8,593 nt of DNA from Erythrobacter sp. (GTDB taxonomy: Bacteria > Pseudomonadota > Alphaproteobacteria > Sphingomonadales > Sphingomonadaceae): assembly GCA_030731635.1 (NCBI GenBank), contig JANQTR010000271.1, positions 1-8,593 of the forward strand, given 5' to 3'. Made by a program: the position numbers and the translations under genes. Below are positions 1 to 6,197 of this stretch, piece after piece. The notes beneath the pieces were generated by a model that was not told the DNA's origin, did no database searches, and saw only the letters and a program-made list of their open reading frames with translations. How positions within the stretch are numbered: position 1 is the first letter of the stretch; every line of letters starts with the position of its first letter.

Positions 1-1322
1 GCGAAAGTCAGGAGCGGATGCTGATGGTGCTGAAGCCCGGCAAGGAAGCCATGGCTGAGGCGATTTTCACCAAGTGGGAGCTCGATTTCGCGGTGATCGG
101 CGAAGTCACCGATACGGGCCACATGGTGTTGGAATTCAACGGCGAAGTGGTGTGCGACATCCCCCTCGCCCCGCTTGCCGATGATGCGCCGCTGTATGAT
201 CGGCCCTATCTGTCGAAGGAAGACTACGCGCTTTGGGCTGGGGTCAAACCGCTCGCCGAAGTGCCTGCCAGCGATGATATTGCTGCTGATCTGCTCACCA
301 TGATGGCCTCACCAGACTTCGCCTCGCGTCGCTGGATTGCCGAGCAGTACGATTCGCAGGTCGGTGCCGATACGCTCCAGACCGGCGGCGATGCGGGCGT
401 GGTGCGGGTGCATGGGACGGGTAAAGCGCTTGCCATCACCACCGATTGCACCCCGCGTTACGTGTTTGCTGATCCCTACGAGGGCGGCAAGCAGGCCATC
501 GCCGAGGCATACCGCAATCTGTGCGCGGTGGGCGCAAGGCCGCTTGCGGTGACCAACTGCCTTAACTTTGCCAACCCGCAGCGGCCTGAGATCATGGCGC
601 AGATCGTCCACGCACTGGAAGGCATGGGCGACGCCTGCCGCGCGCTCGATTTCCCGATCGTGAGCGGCAATGTCAGCCTTTATAACGAATCCAAGGCAAC
701 CGGCGGTGGCAGCGCCATCCTCCCCACCCCGGCGATTGGCGGCGTCGGCATCATCAATGATCTGTCGAAGATGATGACGATGCATTTCAAGGCTGCAGGC
801 GATGCGATCTACCTCGTCGGGCCGGAACATTGGGCCAAGCCTGATCCGACCCGTTCGCACCTCGGCCAATCGCTGTGGCTGCGCATCATCAAGGGCCGCG
901 AAGAAGGCCGTACCCCACCGACCGACCTTACGGTCGAGCGTACCGCGGGCGAAATCATCCACGAATTGATTGCCGATGGGCTGGTCAATGCAGTGCATGA
1001 TCTTTCCGACGGCGGGCTTGCCGTGGCGCTGGCCGAAATGGCGCTGGCGGGCGAAATCGGGGCAGAGGCTGATCTGGCGGGCAATCCCGACTACACCCCT
1101 GCCCAATGGTGGTTTGGTGAAGATCAGGGCCGCTATCTGGTCACCGTGCCCGATGTCGCAGCGCTCAACGCCGCGCTCGCCAAGGGCACGCGTGATGAAG
1201 ATACCGCACAAATCGGGTTCCAGCGGATCGGCACAGTCGGCGGCGAATCGGTGCTTGGCATTCCGCTCAGCGAATTGCGCGCGGCGAACCAGCGGTTCTT
1301 TGATGAATGGATGGAAGCCTGA
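1..1322 (+). CDS. purL: Phosphoribosylformylglycinamidine synthase, large subunit PurL (3' part; 5' end outside window)
   Basis: PurL catalyses the ATP- and glutamine-dependent conversion of FGAR to FGAM in cytosolic de novo purine synthesis. It works with the small subunit PurS and the glutaminase PurQ. The reading frame is already open at base 3 and begins ESQERML, a conserved mid-protein PurL segment, so the gene starts upstream. About 440 C-terminal residues are visible. Small-form bacterial PurL is usually 720-750 residues, so roughly 300 are missing. Visible family motifs are TTDCTPRYVFADPYEGGK (near 438-491), NCLNFANPQRPE (near 557-592), VSGNVSLYNES (near 660-691) and VHDLSDGGLAVALAEMA (near 993-1042), which belong to the second AIRS-type ATP-binding half. 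It ends with TGA, and a DUF3052 gene starts three bases later. An internal ATG at 18 is not a start, because the conserved protein continues 5' of it. Identification is secure. Confidence 0.97.
   Translation, partial: ESQERMLMVLKPGKEAMAEAIFTKWELDFAVIGEVTDTGHMVLEFNGEVVCDIPLAPLADDAPLYDRPYLSKEDYALWAGVKPLAEVPASDDIAADLLTMMASPDFASRRWIAEQYDSQVGADTLQTGGDAGVVRVHGTGKALAITTDCTPRYVFADPYEGGKQAIAEAYRNLCAVGARPLAVTNCLNFANPQRPEIMAQIVHALEGMGDACRALDFPIVSGNVSLYNESKATGGGSAILPTPAIGGVGIINDLSKMMTMHFKAAGDAIYLVGPEHWAKPDPTRSHLGQSLWLRIIKGREEGRTPPTDLTVERTAGEIIHELIADGLVNAVHDLSDGGLAVALAEMALAGEIGAEADLAGNPDYTPAQWWFGEDQGRYLVTVPDVAALNAALAKGTRDEDTAQIGFQRIGTVGGESVLGIPLSELRAANQRFFDEWMEA
1313..1317 (+). promoter_or_regulatory. Shine-Dalgarno (GGAAG) for the GTG start at 1326
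   Basis: GGAAG lies inside the last codons of purL and ends 8 nt before the GTG at 1326. This supports the non-ATG start and suggests that translation of the downstream gene is coupled to purL. Confidence 0.55.
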
Positions 1323-1325
1323 GCG

Positions 1326-1745
1326 GTGAGCACCGGCTATTCCGGTACACCGCTGGTCAAGAAGCTGACCTTGCGCGATGGAATGCGGGTATGGTTCGAT
1401 GCCATGCCCGAAGACGTCATCGACGAGATTGACGAATATGCGCTCGAATTGTTTTTCGTAGCCGATCCGGCTGACGGGATTGATGCCGCGCACATCTTCG
1501 TGACAGAGCGCGCGGTGCTGGAAAGCCGGCTTACCGCGCTGCGCCATCAGATCGCACAAGATGGACAAATCTGGGTCAGCTGGCCGAAACAAGCCGCCAA
1601 GGCGCCAACCGACATCACCGAAGACATCATCCGCGAGGTATGCCTGCCGATGGGGCTGGTCGACACCAAGGTTTGCGCGATTGACGAGACCTGGTCGGGC
1701 CTAAAACTGGTGATCCGAAAGGAACTGCGTCAGGCAGCCAGCTGA
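1326..1745 (+). CDS. DUF3052 family protein
   Basis: This is a 139-residue cytosolic protein with no signal peptide or membrane segment. I recognise it as DUF3052 from the N-terminal GYSGTPLVKKL (residues 4-14), the central WVSWPKQA (83-90) followed by PTDITEDIIRE (94-104), and the C-terminal GLVDTKVCAIDETWSGLK (110-127), all characteristic of the family. No biochemical function is established to my knowledge. The start is GTG, chosen because a GGAAG box sits 8 nt upstream and the conserved N-terminus begins right after it. The gene follows purL by 3 nt, so it is almost certainly co-transcribed and probably translationally coupled. Its last 16 bases overlap the 3' end of the convergent Coq4-family gene. 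Family assignment is confident; the role is unknown. Confidence 0.85.
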   Translation: MSTGYSGTPLVKKLTLRDGMRVWFDAMPEDVIDEIDEYALELFFVADPADGIDAAHIFVTERAVLESRLTALRHQIAQDGQIWVSWPKQAAKAPTDITEDIIREVCLPMGLVDTKVCAIDETWSGLKLVIRKELRQAAS

Positions 1746-2524
1746 GGCCCGCCCAGCGTCAGATCTTCGCGGTGGTTGCCTTCACTTTCGAGAATCGCGA
1801 GGCATTGGCGATAGACCACGGGCTTGCCGATATTCAGCCGTGCGCGCGCCGCGTCGATATCCTCGCGCATCAGTGCGGCAATATCCTGATGGGAAATCTT
1901 GGTCGCAGCCTTGCCCAGCCTGCGGCCTTCCTTGATCGCAGTATAGAGCGGCGCCTTCGTCCCACTCATCTTCTTGATCTGACGCGCGGCGGCATAGGCG
2001 ATGAACAGGATGCCCTTGTTGAAATTCTGTTCGTAGGAAAAGCCGAGCAAGCTCGCCTCGCCCAGAGCATCACGGCCATAGCCGGTCAACACGTGGTACA
2101 AATCATGCGTGTCGCGCAGGCGGTTCATATACCATTCGGTCAGGTCAGAATGGCGTTCCTCCGGCGGCTGCCACTTGTTGCTTTCTTCAACCAACCCCGC
2201 GGCCGAAAGCCCTTCACGCTTCATGAAGGCGATGTAATGCGCCGCCATGCTGTTTGGCCCGCAGTCGGCCCAGCGCGCGTGGTCATCCAGCATGCCGGGA
2301 ATGTCGGTTTCTTCAGCGATATAACGCTGCCCCTCGGGCGAACGGATGAAATCCCATGCCTGATGGTGGCTGCGCTTGCCCTTGGTTGCTTCGATGATGT
2401 GGAACACCTGTGCGGTGTCTTCCTTGTCCTCGATCAGCTTGCGGAAATGGTGCAGCACCTTGAACGGACGAATCCCCGAAACCTTGCGTTCGGGCGCCAC
2501 TAGCGGGAGACTGATCAGGGGCAT
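1730..2524 (-). CDS. Coq4 family protein, copy 1
   Basis: COQ4 proteins act in ubiquinone biosynthesis. Eukaryotic COQ4 has been assigned the oxidative decarboxylation of the ring C1 position. This 264-residue protein carries the family metal motif H-D-x2-H-x11-E intact: HDLYH at residues 140-144, with Glu at 156 after VLTGYGRDALG. Other family signatures are LIEDKEDT (about 31-38) and EGLSAAGLVEES (about 104-115). No signal peptide is visible, and the usual association is peripheral to the inner membrane. The ATG at 2524 is preferred because AAGGA ends 8 nt upstream. An in-frame ATG at 2533 and a GTG at 2572 are possible but lack such a box. The gene is paralogous to the one at 3327-4163, diverges from a nitroreductase, and its 3' end overlaps DUF3052 by 16 bp. 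A 14-bp inverted repeat lies 49 bp upstream. The family is clear. Whether this copy serves ubiquinone synthesis is uncertain because a second copy is present. Confidence 0.88.
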   Translation of the reverse strand: MPLISLPLVAPERKVSGIRPFKVLHHFRKLIEDKEDTAQVFHIIEATKGKRSHHQAWDFIRSPEGQRYIAEETDIPGMLDDHARWADCGPNSMAAHYIAFMKREGLSAAGLVEESNKWQPPEERHSDLTEWYMNRLRDTHDLYHVLTGYGRDALGEASLLGFSYEQNFNKGILFIAYAAARQIKKMSGTKAPLYTAIKEGRRLGKAATKISHQDIAALMREDIDAARARLNIGKPVVYRQCLAILESEGNHREDLTLGGPQLAA

Positions 2525-2532
2525 GGTTTGCA

Positions 2533-2537
2533 TCCTT
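2533..2537 (-). promoter_or_regulatory. Shine-Dalgarno (AAGGA) deciding the Coq4 copy 1 start
   Basis: On the minus strand AAGGA ends 8 nt before the ATG at 2524. It overlaps the alternative ATG at 2533, so that upstream start cannot use it. The longer GTG start at 2572 would begin inside the inverted repeat at 2573-2586 and has no visible ribosome binding site. Confidence 0.5.
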
Positions 2538-2572
2538 AGCGCGAGTCGCGAATTAGGTTCACCAAATGCCAC

Positions 2573-2586
2573 TTACATTGATGTCA
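2573..2586. promoter_or_regulatory. Imperfect 14-bp inverted repeat, candidate operator 1 (TTACAT-TG-ATGTCA)
   Basis: The half-sites TTACAT and ATGTCA are inverted with one mismatch across a 2-bp centre. The element lies 49 bp from the Coq4 copy 1 start and 44 bp from the nitroreductase ATG, so one bound dimer could control both divergent genes. It matches in layout the perfect repeat at 4206-4219 before the second Coq4 gene. A perfect 10-bp palindrome, CAGTTAACTG (2585-2594), abuts it, and GCTATTTG (2601-2608), also found beside the second site, follows. The size and symmetry suit a TetR-like or other small helix-turn-helix dimer. No regulator gene is in the window. Confidence 0.5.
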
Positions 2587-2629
2587 GTTAACTGTCCATT
2601 GCTATTTGATCGAGGTCAACCACCACCCC

Positions 2630-3316
2630 ATGTCACGCTCTGAAACCCTGCCCTACACGCTAGCACCGCTGACCGATGAAGAGGCGATTGCCAGAGCTGA
2701 GGCGATGGCCGAACACCTGAAACAGCGCCGTACTTGCCGGGATTTCTCGTCCGAACCCGTTCCGCGCGCGGTGATCGAAGCGGCGATCATGGCTGCGGGC
2801 AGCGCACCCAGCGGCGCAAATCATCAACCGTGGCATTTCGCCGTGGTCGAAACAGCGGCAAAAAAACGTGCAATCCGCCAAGCGGCTGAGGCAGAAGAAC
2901 GCCAATTTTACGGAGCCGGCGGGGAAACCCCCAAAGCGGGCGACGCATGGCTCGCCGCGCTGGCTGATCTGGGCACCGATGCTGACAAGCCGTTCCTTGA
3001 GAACGCGCCTTTTCTCATTGTCGTCTTCGCGCAGCGCAAAGGCGGAATTGCCGAGGACGGGCAAACCCAGAACTACTACGTCAATGAAAGCGTGGGGATC
3101 GCCTGCGGGATGCTGATCTCGACGTTGCACGAAGCGGGAATGGCAACGCTGACCCATACGCCTTCGCCGATGGGTTTTCTGCGCGATGCCTGCGGGCGGC
3201 CCGAATGGGAAAAGCCGCTGATGATAGTGGTGGTCGGCAGGCCAGCAGCAGACGCCACCGTGCCCGCCCATGCGCTGAAGAAAAAGCCGCTCAATCAGAT
3301 TGCCAGTTGGCTGTAA
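2630..3316 (+). CDS. Nitroreductase family FMN oxidoreductase, iodotyrosine-deiodinase-like
   Basis: This is a 228-residue cytosolic flavoprotein of the nitroreductase fold, expected to bind FMN as a dimer. FMN-site motifs are RRTCRDFS (33-40), PSGANHQPWHF (60-70) and the late GRP (203-205), with NESVGIACGML (152-162) in the helical core. The segment EEREFY-like EERQFY (89-94) followed by K120 in TDADKPFLE resembles the iodotyrosine deiodinase (IYD) lid, in which Glu, Tyr and Lys hold the amino-acid part of the substrate; here they would be E90, Y94 and K120. This placement is by eye. The ATG at 2630 is chosen because the protein aligns from about residue 25 onward and the upstream TTG (2606) has no ribosome binding site, although GAGG at 2612-2615 is rather far from the ATG. 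The gene diverges from Coq4 copy 1 across a shared operator-like repeat and ends 10 bp from the convergent Coq4 copy 2. The family is secure; the substrate is unknown. Confidence 0.88.
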   Translation: MSRSETLPYTLAPLTDEEAIARAEAMAEHLKQRRTCRDFSSEPVPRAVIEAAIMAAGSAPSGANHQPWHFAVVETAAKKRAIRQAAEAEERQFYGAGGETPKAGDAWLAALADLGTDADKPFLENAPFLIVVFAQRKGGIAEDGQTQNYYVNESVGIACGMLISTLHEAGMATLTHTPSPMGFLRDACGRPEWEKPLMIVVVGRPAADATVPAHALKKKPLNQIASWL

Positions 3317-3326
3317 CCGCAAAATC

Positions 3327-4163
3327 CTACGCAGCGACCAGTTCAGGCTCGACCGGCTTGTTCGCCAGCATGTCGTAGGGATTAATCCCTTCCGCCCGCC
3401 AGATGCGGTGGCATTCGAGGTATTGCGTCGGCTGCGGAATACGCATCATCGCGCGAACATCATCAATCGGCTGGGCCAGCAACTCACGGATCGGCTGCGC
3501 AATCAGGCGCGGCGCGCCCTTGCCTGTGCGATGGGCTTGCCGCACCGCGCCCAACACCGGTGCCTTGCTGCCTTTGATCATTTTCTTGATATTCGCCGCG
3601 CCGGCATATCCGATCAGCAAGTGCCCCTGGCTAGGGGCCTGACCGTGGGTGAACAGCAACACGCATTGTTCGCCCAAGGCATCGCGGCCATAGCCGGTCA
3701 GCACATGAAACAGATCGTGCGTGTCGCGCGATCGTTCCACGAACCATTGCACCAGATCAGAATATTTCGGTCGCCCTGACCGCTCAGATTCTGCCACCAG
3801 ACCCGCCGCAGACAGGCCCTCGGCCTCCATAAAGTCGCAATAGGCATGGGCCAGCGAGCCCGTGGGGGTGCGCCGGAGCGTGGCATGATCGTCGAGAATC
3901 TCGGCCAGGTGCGGTTCGTTCGCCCGCAACATTTCGCCCTGATCGGACAGCGCCAGTTCCCGCACGCGCGGAAGAAAGCCCTTGGAAGGCAAGGATTCGA
4001 AGATCTGAAACACCAGGCTGGTGTCTTCCTTGTCCTTGATCAGCGCCTGAAAGCTGCGCACTGCGCGCAGCGGACGGTAACGCGGCTGCGGCCTGTCGGG
4101 ATGGCGTAATACCGTTCCGTCAGCGGCAAACAGGTTGCTGAATTCTGGTGCAGAAGCGGTCAT
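3327..4163 (-). CDS. Coq4 family protein, copy 2
   Basis: This is a 278-residue paralogue of the gene at 1730-2524. The metal motif is complete: HDLFH at residues 149-153 and Glu165, giving HDxxHx11E. Shared blocks with copy 1 are LIKDKEDT (41-48), LDDHA (90-94), EGLSAAGLVAES (115-126), SRDTHDLFHVLTGYGR (145-160) and IKKM (192-195). The termini and the segment after residue 200 differ more. The ATG at 4163 is the natural start, with a purine-rich GGGATAAGAGA stretch just upstream. The stop lies 10 bp from that of the convergent nitroreductase. serB is upstream on the same strand, but the 115-bp gap holding a perfect 14-bp inverted repeat argues for its own promoter. The family's role is in ubiquinone synthesis. 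With two intact copies, one may be the housekeeping enzyme and the other specialised, and the sequence does not say which. Confidence 0.88.
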   Translation of the reverse strand: MTASAPEFSNLFAADGTVLRHPDRPQPRYRPLRAVRSFQALIKDKEDTSLVFQIFESLPSKGFLPRVRELALSDQGEMLRANEPHLAEILDDHATLRRTPTGSLAHAYCDFMEAEGLSAAGLVAESERSGRPKYSDLVQWFVERSRDTHDLFHVLTGYGRDALGEQCVLLFTHGQAPSQGHLLIGYAGAANIKKMIKGSKAPVLGAVRQAHRTGKGAPRLIAQPIRELLAQPIDDVRAMMRIPQPTQYLECHRIWRAEGINPYDMLANKPVEPELVAA

Positions 4164-4205
4164 TGTCTCTTATCCCGAACGAGGTGTCGATTTGCCATAG
4201 AATGC

Positions 4206-4219
4206 TTACACTCGTGTAA
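4206..4219. promoter_or_regulatory. Perfect 14-bp inverted repeat, candidate operator 2 (TTACAC-TC-GTGTAA)
   Basis: Six-base half-sites TTACAC and GTGTAA are perfectly inverted around a 2-bp centre, 43 bp upstream of Coq4 copy 2. The layout and distance match the imperfect repeat at 2573-2586 before Coq4 copy 1. On the minus strand its distal arm contains TTTACA, which could double as a -35 hexamer, so binding would block transcription. GCTATTTG at 4224-4231 also occurs beside the first site. The regulator is not in the window. Confidence 0.6.
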
Positions 4220-4278
4220 ATAAGCTATTTGCGTCTTAAATCAAAACGCTTTTGCGACGTGCCGGTTCCGGGATACGA

Positions 4279-5163
4279 TCAGACCACCTGCCACTGATCG
4301 CGCGGGATACCCAAAAGGCGCAACACTGCGGTCAGATCATCGCTATCAACCCTGCCATTCGCCGCGGCGCGGGCCTTGGGCTTGGCGCGATAGGCAAAGC
4401 CATAAGTTGCCGCTTCAATCATCGGAATGTCATTGGCACCGTCACCTGTCGCAAGGCTATGCGCGTCTTCGTCCATCCCCGCCAATTCCTCGCGCAGCAC
4501 CGCCGCCTTGACCGCGCTGTCGGTAATCGGGCCAACCAGCCCGCCGGTAAGCTTGCCGCCCTCCACCCCGAGGCGGTTGCCGACCACGCGGTGAAAGCCG
4601 AGCAGAGCGCCCACCGGATCGGCAAAGTGGTGAAATCCGCCGGTGACCAGCACCGTGCGCGTGCCCAGCGCCGACAGAGTCGCCACCAGCGTGGCAGCAC
4701 CCGGCGTTGGCGCGATCCGTTCGCGCAAACAATCGCCGATGGCGCTTTCCGCCAACCCTGCCAGTAGAGCGACCCGCTCCCGCAGCGCTGCTTCGAAATC
4801 GAGTTCGCCTTGCATGGCGCGTTCAGTGATCGCCGCTATTTGCGGCTTCAAACCAGCATAATCGGCCAGTTCATCGATGCATTCCTGCCCGATCATGGTC
4901 GAATCCATGTCTGATACGAACAGTCGCGGCACTTGAATTGCGCCGTGCGCAACCAGCATGGCGGAGGGTGGGAACGCCGTATCGATGGCCGCCAGCACCG
5001 CGGGCACATCATCGCCATCAAACTGCAATTCCAGCACATTATCGTCATCAGCAGGCAGCGCCGCCGCAGCCAGCGGCATCCCCGCTTCAGCCAGCGCGGC
5101 GGTTAACGTGCCGAGACGCGTTTCACATTCGTCCGGGTCTGCTATCAGCCGCGCTATGAGCAT
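4279..5163 (-). CDS. serB: Phosphoserine phosphatase SerB
   Basis: SerB removes the phosphate from O-phospho-L-serine, the last step of serine synthesis, in the cytosol. The 294-residue protein has a variable N-terminal regulatory-type region (about 1-75) and then a HAD phosphatase domain. The motifs are DMDST at 85-89 (nucleophile Asp85, acid/base Asp87), TGGFHHF at 174-180 (motif II), Lys219 in DSAVKAAVL (motif III) and GDGANDIPM at 240-248 (motif IV, Mg2+ ligands). EC-type specificity is supported by the CIDELADYAG cap region after motif I. The ATG at 5163 is chosen because GGAG ends 8 nt upstream. A longer in-frame ORF to 5286 would run antisense to the MiaA P-loop region and is rejected. 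The first 8 bases overlap the start of divergent miaA. Identification is secure. Confidence 0.96.
   Translation of the reverse strand: MLIARLIADPDECETRLGTLTAALAEAGMPLAAAALPADDDNVLELQFDGDDVPAVLAAIDTAFPPSAMLVAHGAIQVPRLFVSDMDSTMIGQECIDELADYAGLKPQIAAITERAMQGELDFEAALRERVALLAGLAESAIGDCLRERIAPTPGAATLVATLSALGTRTVLVTGGFHHFADPVGALLGFHRVVGNRLGVEGGKLTGGLVGPITDSAVKAAVLREELAGMDEDAHSLATGDGANDIPMIEAATYGFAYRAKPKARAAANGRVDSDDLTAVLRLLGIPRDQWQVV
5122..5148 (+). promoter_or_regulatory. Possible miaA promoter inside serB (weak)
   Basis: TTCACA (5122-5127) and TATCAG (5143-5148) resemble -35 and -10 hexamers with a short 15-bp spacer. Transcription from here would start at about the miaA ATG, giving a leaderless mRNA and fitting the lack of a ribosome binding site there. 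The match is weak and could be chance. Confidence 0.22.
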
Positions 5164-6112
5164 TCTGTCTTCTCCATCGAAACCGCTGGCGCTCATCGCA
5201 GGGCCGACCGCCAGCGGCAAGAGCGCGATTGCCGTCGCGCTGGCGCAGCGCCTGGCCAAAGCCGGGCGGCGCGGCGTTGTGATCAACGCCGATAGCGCGC
5301 AGGTCTATGCGGACCTGCGTGTGTTGTCGGCTCGCCCCTCCGATGATGAGATGGCGGGCATCGAACACCGCCTGTTCGGCGCATGGGACGGCGAAGAGGC
5401 ATGCTCTGCTGCGGCATGGGCGGCACAGGCCAAGGTCGAGATCGCAGATTGCCATGCGACCGGCGCGGTGCCTATTTTGGTCGGCGGCACCGGGCTGTAT
5501 CTCAAAGTGTTGCTGGAAGGCATTGCACCGATCCCGCCAATTGACCCCGCTGTGCGCGCAATGGTGCGCGCCCTGCCTGATGATGGCGCCTATAAACTGC
5601 TCCAGATCGAAGACCCGCTGCGCGCCGCCGAGCTGGCACCCAATGATCGCCAGCGCATTGCGCGCGCGCTTGAGGTCAAGCGGTCAACCGGCGTAACACT
5701 GGCCGATTGGCAAATCGCCAAGGCAGGCGGGATTGGCGAAGAGGTTGATCTTCACCCACTGGTGCTGCTGCCCGACCGGACGTGGTTGTACCATAGGTGC
5801 GACCAGCGGTTTGAAGCCATGTTGCAAGCGGGCGCGGTAGCCGAGGTTGAGGCATTGTTGGCGCGCGACCTTGATCCCGATCTGCCAGTGATGCGCGCCA
5901 TCGGGGTGCCGGAGATCGCGCGGTTCCTGGCCGATGAACTCAGCCGCGAGAGCGTGATAGCCGCCGGCCAACAGGCAACGCGTAACTATGCCAAACGGCA
6001 GTTCACCTGGTTCCGGCGACAGGTAGACGAAGATTGGGTACGGATTACCTTTGATGCTGAATCCGAAAATATCGATATCGGCGCATATTTTGCATCATTA
6101 TTGCGTGAATAG
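5156..6112 (+). CDS. miaA: tRNA dimethylallyltransferase MiaA
   Basis: MiaA transfers the dimethylallyl group from DMAPP to N6 of adenosine 37 in tRNAs reading codons that begin with U. The 318-residue length is typical. Motifs are the P-loop GPTASGKS (16-23), DSAQVYADL (46-54, containing the conserved catalytic Asp), VGGTGLYLKVL (109-119), DRQRIARALEV (164-174) and the C-terminal ATRNYAKRQFTWFR (274-287). The ATG at 5156 is the only reasonable start just before the P-loop. The same frame stays open further upstream to 4958, but that region is antisense to serB. No Shine-Dalgarno sequence precedes the ATG, which is unusual next to the good one of serB, and the two genes share 8 bp at their 5' ends. 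The gene ends with TAG at 6110-6112, and a strong hairpin follows 42 nt later. Identification is secure. Confidence 0.96.
   Translation: MSILSSPSKPLALIAGPTASGKSAIAVALAQRLAKAGRRGVVINADSAQVYADLRVLSARPSDDEMAGIEHRLFGAWDGEEACSAAAWAAQAKVEIADCHATGAVPILVGGTGLYLKVLLEGIAPIPPIDPAVRAMVRALPDDGAYKLLQIEDPLRAAELAPNDRQRIARALEVKRSTGVTLADWQIAKAGGIGEEVDLHPLVLLPDRTWLYHRCDQRFEAMLQAGAVAEVEALLARDLDPDLPVMRAIGVPEIARFLADELSRESVIAAGQQATRNYAKRQFTWFRRQVDEDWVRITFDAESENIDIGAYFASLLRE
5172..5175 (-). promoter_or_regulatory. Shine-Dalgarno (GGAG) for serB, located within miaA
   Basis: On the minus strand GGAG ends 8 nt before the serB ATG at 5163. It fixes the serB start and lies inside codons 6-7 of the oppositely oriented miaA, so the serB leader and promoter must also be within miaA. 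Confidence 0.65.
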
Positions 6113-6154
6113 GAGTTGACCCATCAGATTATAACCGATAGCGCGCTCATCACT

Positions 6155-6197
6155 CGGTCCGATGCAATCACCCCTGCATCGGGCCGGTTTTGTTGTT
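6155..6197 (+). terminator. Rho-independent terminator or attenuator between miaA and ilvB
   Basis: CGGTCCGATGCA (6155-6166) pairs with TGCATCGGGCCG (6175-6186) over 12 bp with one G-U pair. The loop is 8 nt, and the U-rich tract GTTTTGTTGTT (6187-6197) follows. It lies 42 nt after the miaA stop and 40 nt before the ilvB ATG. It could simply end miaA transcripts or act as an ilvBN attenuator. A competing pairing, ACCGA (6134-6138) with TCGGT (6154-6158), would disrupt the base of the stem. Hairpin structure is clear; the regulatory role is not. Confidence 0.8.

Noticed and set aside
309..1592. 427-codon open frame on the minus strand opposite purL and DUF3052
   Set aside because: It lies antisense to two clearly conserved proteins, spans their junction, and its translation has the Arg/His/Gly-rich look of a GC-rich antisense shadow with no recognisable domain.
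1772..2503. 243-codon plus-strand frame across Coq4 copy 1
   Set aside because: Antisense to a protein with an intact family motif, with no ribosome binding site or domain of its own. The similar frames opposite ilvB (7192-7992) and ilvN (8109-8537) were rejected for the same reason.
2606..2629. TTG start eight codons upstream for the nitroreductase
   Set aside because: No ribosome binding site, and the TTG is part of GCTATTTG, which recurs near the second operator and is better explained as upstream DNA.
4242..4254. CAAAA-CGC-TTTTG small inverted repeat downstream of serB as a terminator
   Set aside because: The stem is five mostly A-T pairs around a 3-nt loop with no proper U-tract, too weak to call. 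Nearby CCGGTTCCGG (4262-4271) has no usable loop.
4958..5155. N-terminal extension of MiaA by 66 residues
   Set aside because: It is antisense to the serB N-terminus and low in complexity (Ala/Ser-rich). MiaA normally starts about 10-15 residues before its P-loop, as it does from 5156.
5164..5286. N-terminal extension of SerB by 41 residues that resembles a twin-arginine or Sec signal peptide
   Set aside because: The bases are the P-loop coding region of miaA on the other strand. A good ribosome binding site marks the start at 5163, and SerB is a cytosolic enzyme.
6116..6144. TTGACC (6116-6121) as a -35 box for ilvB
   Set aside because: The only -10 position at 17 bp is TAGCGC, a poor match. 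The nearby TATAAC (6130-6135) is just 8 bp away. Transcription from here would begin at the terminator stem itself.
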